A stretch of DNA of 9,998 nucleotides from Erwinia sp. GTDB lineage: Bacteria; Pseudomonadota; Gammaproteobacteria; Enterobacterales; Enterobacteriaceae. Shown piece after piece: positions 7,257-9,998 of this stretch (positions are counted from its first letter, which is position 1; the number at the start of each line of letters is the position of its first letter). Position numbers and translations under genes: made by a program. The notes below the pieces were generated by a model. The model ran no database searches, was not told where the DNA came from, and saw only the letters and a program-made list of their open reading frames with translations. The stretch covers positions 3,220 to 13,217 of the forward strand of contig DOOK01000060.1 in NCBI GenBank assembly GCA_003512805.1, written 5' to 3'.

Positions 7257-8839
7257 TGTCGTTGCTGACCGTCAAAAACTTAAGCATTGCCTTTCGCCAG
7301 GCCGGCGTCGAGCGTCAGGTGGTCGATAATTTGTCGTTGAGCGTGGCAGCAGGCGAAACGCTGGCCCTGGTGGGCGAATCTGGCTCGGGCAAAAGCGTGA
7401 CCGCGCTGTCCATGATGCGTCTGCTACCCGGGCCGCCGGTGGTCTATCCGCAGGGCGAAATTCTGTTCGCTGGTCAGGACGTGCTGAAGGCCGATGAGCG
7501 TACGCTGCGCGGCCTGCGCGGCAACCGCATGGCCATGATTTTTCAGGAACCCATGGTCTCGCTGAACCCGCTGCATAGCATTGAAAAGCAGCTGTATGAA
7601 GTGTTGTCACTGCATCGCGGGATGCGCGCGGCGGCAGCGAAAGCCGAAATCCTTAGCTGTCTGGATCGTGTGGGTATCCGGCAGCCCGCGAAGCGGCTGG
7701 GCGATTTCCCCCATCAACTTTCCGGCGGTGAACGGCAGCGGGTCATGATTGCCATGGCTCTGCTGACGCGCCCGCAACTGCTGATCGCCGATGAGCCGAC
7801 TACCGCGCTTGACGTCACCGTGCAGGCGCAAATCCTGACGCTGCTCAAAGAGCTGAAGCAGGAGATGAATATGGGCCTGCTGTTTATTACCCATAATCTG
7901 AACATTGTCCGACAGCTGGCCGACAACGTGCTGGTAATGCGTAACGGTCAGGGCGTGGAGCGCAATACCACTCACCAGCTGTTCAGCGCGCCTGAACATC
8001 CCTATACCCGCACGCTGCTGAATGCAGAGCCGGAAGGCAAACCCGATCCGGTCGACCGCACGACGACGCCGCTATTACGGGTCAGCAATCTCAGCGTCGC
8101 GTTTTCCCTTACAAAGGGGCTGATGCGCCGCGTGACAGGCAAGCATCAGGCACTCAAATCGCTGAGCTTCGAACTGCGGCCGGGTGAAAGCCTGGGGCTG
8201 GTTGGCGAATCCGGTTCGGGTAAAAGCACCACCGGCCTGGCACTGCTGCGGCTGATCGAGGCCGAAGGCGAAATCTGGCTGGGCGACCATCCCCTGCACC
8301 AATGGAACCGCAGGCAAATGCTGCCGGTGCGCCGTCAGCTGCAGGTGGTTTTTCAGGATCCCAATTCCGCGCTCAATCCCCGGCTGAACGTGCAGCAGAT
8401 TATCGAGGAAGGCTTACAGGTGCACCAGCCTGAACTTTCTGCGGAGCAGCGGGAGGCATTGGTGATTCAGGCCATGCAGGAGGTGGGGCTGGACGCCGAA
8501 ACCCGGCATCGCTATCCGGCAGAATTTTCCGGCGGACAGCGACAAAGGATCGCTATCGCACGTGCGCTGATCCTTCAGCCCCAACTGATCGTGCTGGACG
8601 AACCGACCTCTTCCCTGGATCGCTCCGTGCAAAAACAGATCCTGGCGCTGTTGAAGAAGCTGCAGCAGGATCGTCAGCTGGCCTATATTTTTATCAGCCA
8701 CGATCTGCGCGTAGTCAGAGCGCTTTGCCACCAGGTAGTGGTGCTGCGACAGGGGGAAGTCGTGGAGCAAGGTGATTGCGAAACTATTTTTACCGCGCCA
8801 AAAGCGCGTTATACGCAGGCGTTGATCGAGCTTGCCTGA
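7256..8839 (+). CDS. yejF: Peptide ABC importer ATPase YejF, two fused nucleotide-binding domains
   Basis: At 527 residues (E. coli 529) this subunit carries both ATPase domains of the importer in one chain, whereas Opp/Dpp systems use separate D and F proteins. NBD1 has Walker A GESGSGKS (40-47), Q-loop Gln97, signature LSGGE (155-159), Walker B LLIADE (175-180) and switch His213. A linker with the oligopeptide-transport motif EHPYTRTLL (247-255) follows. NBD2 has Walker A GESGSGKS (317-324), Gln367, signature FSGGQ (424-428), Walker B LIVLDE (444-449) and His482. All ATP-binding and hydrolysis residues are present in both halves, so both sites should be active. The ATG overlaps the yejE stop, with AAGG at 7245-7248. 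The stop codon lies in a palindrome shared with yejG. Confidence 0.97.
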   Translation: MSLLTVKNLSIAFRQAGVERQVVDNLSLSVAAGETLALVGESGSGKSVTALSMMRLLPGPPVVYPQGEILFAGQDVLKADERTLRGLRGNRMAMIFQEPMVSLNPLHSIEKQLYEVLSLHRGMRAAAAKAEILSCLDRVGIRQPAKRLGDFPHQLSGGERQRVMIAMALLTRPQLLIADEPTTALDVTVQAQILTLLKELKQEMNMGLLFITHNLNIVRQLADNVLVMRNGQGVERNTTHQLFSAPEHPYTRTLLNAEPEGKPDPVDRTTTPLLRVSNLSVAFSLTKGLMRRVTGKHQALKSLSFELRPGESLGLVGESGSGKSTTGLALLRLIEAEGEIWLGDHPLHQWNRRQMLPVRRQLQVVFQDPNSALNPRLNVQQIIEEGLQVHQPELSAEQREALVIQAMQEVGLDAETRHRYPAEFSGGQRQRIAIARALILQPQLIVLDEPTSSLDRSVQKQILALLKKLQQDRQLAYIFISHDLRVVRALCHQVVVLRQGEVVEQGDCETIFTAPKARYTQALIELA

Positions 8840-8853
8840 GCGGAACTCAGGCA
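8833..8853. terminator. Palindrome between convergent yejF and yejG, possible two-way terminator
   Basis: A perfect 8-bp inverted repeat, TGCCTGAG (8833-8840) and CTCAGGCA (8846-8853), has the 5-base loop CGGAA. It contains the yejF stop (8837-8839) and the yejG stop (8847-8849, read on the minus strand). The two coding regions are only 7 bases apart, so both transcripts must end at or beyond this hairpin. There is no clear T-run on either side (only TATCTTT on the plus side), so intrinsic termination would be weak. It may instead protect 3' ends or mark Rho-dependent ends. Confidence 0.45.
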
Positions 8854-9179
8854 GGCATATCTTTAAAGGCTTCGGCTATGCCAACGCCAAAGTTTTTCAG
8901 GCGGCAGGTAGTGGCGCATTCGTTATAGCGCGACACGAACAGGCAAGGCTCGCCTTCCCATTCGACCACCGCGCTATCAAGCTGAATTTCTGCCAGCGCT
9001 TCCTTCAGCATCTGCATGATATCCCAGGCCTGTACGCCCTGATGGCTGAGCAGGCTCAGGCCTACCAGATCATCTTCCGCCTCTACACCGCTGAACGCAC
9101 GCGGTTCCAGCCGGTTTCCGGCTCCCCAGCGATAGCTCTGCGGCAGTCGATGCACCACCGAATGTTGTAATCTGTTCAC
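8847..9179 (-). CDS. yejG: YejG family protein of unknown function
   Basis: From the chosen GTG the protein has 110 residues; E. coli YejG has 114. It is a small, soluble, conserved enterobacterial protein without a firmly established role. The matching segments are SVVHRLPQSYRW at the N-terminus and, near the C-terminus, EGEPCLFV and TCRLKNFGVGIAE. No signal peptide, membrane segment or catalytic motif is visible. Start choice: the GTG at 9179 puts the N-terminus where E. coli YejG begins (MTSLQLSIVHRLPQ) and follows GGGGAG by 5 bases. A longer version from one of three adjacent ATG codons (9209, 9206, 9203) also has a GGGGA upstream and would add 8-10 residues without a family match. The gene is convergent with yejF and separate from the importer operon. 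Confidence 0.88.
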   Translation of the reverse strand: MNRLQHSVVHRLPQSYRWGAGNRLEPRAFSGVEAEDDLVGLSLLSHQGVQAWDIMQMLKEALAEIQLDSAVVEWEGEPCLFVSRYNECATTCRLKNFGVGIAEAFKDMPA

Positions 9180-9184
9180 CCTTG

Positions 9185-9190
9185 CTCCCC
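9185..9190 (-). promoter_or_regulatory. Shine-Dalgarno for the GTG start of yejG
   Basis: Read on the minus strand, GGGGAG ends 5 bases before the GTG at 9179. It supports the shorter start, which agrees with the family N-terminus. Confidence 0.55.
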
Positions 9191-9282
9191 AGCCCGTAGC
9201 CATCATCATTTTTCCCCGTTTCCGATCGTGCACATACCCCTCTTTGAGGGTTTGATACCGTCAGTTCGTGATTTTGTTCTCA

Positions 9283-9311
9283 TTTTTACCGCGTCGGCGC
9301 CGTAATAACAA
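9283..9311 (-). promoter_or_regulatory. Candidate promoter of yejG
   Basis: On the minus strand, TTGTTA (9311-9306) and TAAAAA (9288-9283) are separated by 17 bases, each with four of six consensus positions. The implied start near 9276 leaves a leader of almost 100 bases before the GTG. The leader contains a 5-bp hairpin, CCCTC/GAGGG with an AAA loop (9238-9250). This is a weak call by eye. Confidence 0.3.
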
Positions 9312-9386
9312 TCAATATTGTTGCACAAAAGTAATTTAAGCTTAGTTGTTTTTACAATAAGGCAACATTATTACCCGGGCGCGCAG

Positions 9387-9412
9387 AAAAGACGGGAAGC
9401 GAAGCCTCCCGT
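9387..9412 (-). terminator. Rho-independent terminator after bcr
   Basis: The arms GCCTCCCGT (9404-9412) and ACGGGAAGC (9392-9400) pair over 9 bp with one wobble and a 3-base loop. On the minus strand the stem is followed by CTTTTCT, a modest T-run. On the plus strand TTTT also follows the stem, so it could act in both directions. It begins 14 bases beyond the bcr stop. Confidence 0.8.
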
Positions 9413-9425
9413 TTTAGTAGAGAAT

Positions 9426-9998
9426 TCAGCGAGTCAGGTGTTTGTGGGGACGCGTAGCGTAGATAAACAGCAGTACGGAAAGCGTGGCGCAGATAAAAAT
9501 GGAGCCGACCATCGGCCAGGCGCTGGTAAAGGTCATGGTTGAAAGCAGCGCGCCCACCAGTGCCCCGACGCCAAAGCGCAGCGTACCCGCCAGGGAAGAG
9601 GCGGTACCCGCCATATGGGGGAACTCTTCCAGGATCACCGCCATCGCGTTAGAAGAGACCATCGCCACGCAGCCGATAAACATCGCCACGCCAAACACCA
9701 GTGGCAGGAAACCGAGGTTCAGTGCGCTGACCACCATCAGCCAGATGCCCATTGAAAACTGGATGAGCAGCCCCAGACGGAACATGGTCAAGGGGCCGAA
9801 GCGCCGCACGCAGCGGCTGTTCAGCAGCGTCATCAGAAACAAAAACACCACGTTAAGGGCGAAGTAGTAGCCAAAATCCTGCGGTGAAATATGGTTTAGT
9901 TCAATATAAACAAACGGCCCGACGTTCAGGAAAGAGAACATACCGGCAAAGGAAAAGCCGCTTGCCAGCATGTAGCTGAACACTTTTTCACGGATCTG
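9426..9998 (-). CDS. bcr: Bcr/CflA family drug exporter, C-terminal half (partial)
   Basis: The gene enters from the right edge; 190 codons and the TGA stop (9428-9426) are in the window, about half of the usual 400 or so residues. It is a major facilitator (12-helix) proton-driven exporter of the inner membrane. E. coli Bcr gives resistance to bicyclomycin and exports other drugs and cysteine or dipeptides. Recognisable blocks are [26 protein letters not shown] and FGYYFALN at the start of the second half, then [24 protein letters not shown], a conserved loop-helix segment of this family, then a hydrophobic last helix and a short basic tail. The hydrophobic stretches fit about six helices (TM7-12). 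The fit to E. coli Bcr and its place next to yejG support the symbol. The start and the MFS motif A region are out of view. Confidence 0.92.
   Translation of the reverse strand, partial: QIREKVFSYMLASGFSFAGMFSFLNVGPFVYIELNHISPQDFGYYFALNVVFLFLMTLLNSRCVRRFGPLTMFRLGLLIQFSMGIWLMVVSALNLGFLPLVFGVAMFIGCVAMVSSNAMAVILEEFPHMAGTASSLAGTLRFGVGALVGALLSTMTFTSAWPMVGSIFICATLSVLLFIYATRPHKHLTR

Noticed and set aside
7272..7999. Long minus-strand open frames (112, 130 and 70 codons) opposite yejF
   Set aside because: They lie fully inside yejF, whose plus-strand frame carries all ATPase motifs. GC-rich coding DNA commonly leaves open antisense frames, and none has a recognisable domain.
7373..8227. Repeated [14 protein letters not shown] segments in yejF that look like a DNA repeat
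   Set aside because: They are the Walker A motifs of two fused ATPase domains, the normal structure of YejF, and not a recent duplication.
8832..9170. 112-codon plus-strand frame after yejF
   Set aside because: It is antisense to yejG, whose minus-strand product matches the YejG family; the plus-strand frame would have to overlap the yejF end and has no known domain.
9313..9320. Palindrome CAATATTG upstream of yejG
   Set aside because: It is only 8 bp, does not extend into its flanks and is likely by chance in AT-rich intergenic DNA.
1..9998. Mobile element, CRISPR array, tRNA or new defence system
   Set aside because: No transposase, integrase, regularly spaced repeats, tRNA-like folds or unfamiliar multi-gene cluster was seen; gene order is the conserved enterobacterial one throughout.

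Overview
This window looks like an ordinary chromosomal segment of a gamma-proteobacterium of the order Enterobacterales. Gene content and order are lpxT - mepS - pdeN(rtn) - yejA - yejB - yejE - yejF - yejG - bcr, the arrangement known around yejABEF in Escherichia coli. The proteins are clearly orthologous but diverged: the membrane and ATPase subunits are very close, while YejA, the PdeN N-terminus and YejG differ more. That suggests a relative outside the E. coli/Salmonella group, perhaps Erwiniaceae (Erwinia/Pantoea-like). The genus is inference; the order is well supported.

Layout. Bases 1-114 are the 3' end of lpxT (lipid A 1-diphosphate synthase), followed by a strong hairpin terminator. 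A 449-base gene-poor stretch leads to mepS (murein endopeptidase lipoprotein), which has its own terminator. After a 436-base spacer comes pdeN, a membrane-anchored cyclic-di-GMP phosphodiesterase with a CSS sensor and an EAL domain. No terminator is visible between pdeN and yejA, 107 bases downstream. yejA-yejB-yejE-yejF form a compact operon: the yejA stop overlaps the yejB Shine-Dalgarno, and yejB/yejE and yejE/yejF overlap by ATGA and TGATG. Together they encode a complete peptide ABC importer: periplasmic binding protein, two permeases and a double-ATPase subunit. Convergent to yejF and almost touching it is yejG, and beyond it on the minus strand is the C-terminal half of bcr, an MFS drug exporter with its own hairpin terminator.

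How the genes relate. MepS opens peptidoglycan crosslinks in the periplasm and LpxT modifies lipid A there, so the left side is envelope maintenance. YejABEF takes up oligopeptides, and in E. coli it is known as the uptake route for microcin C. PdeN lowers cyclic-di-GMP in response to the periplasmic redox state. Bcr exports drugs and peptides.

No mobile element, CRISPR array, tRNA, rRNA or foreign-looking island was seen, and I do not see a new biological system here. The points worth a second look are small: a symmetric operator-like site before mepS, a TTG start of yejB, a perfect palindrome holding both stop codons of yejF and yejG, a changed stretch in the YejA binding region, and an unrecognised antisense reading frame between lpxT and mepS.
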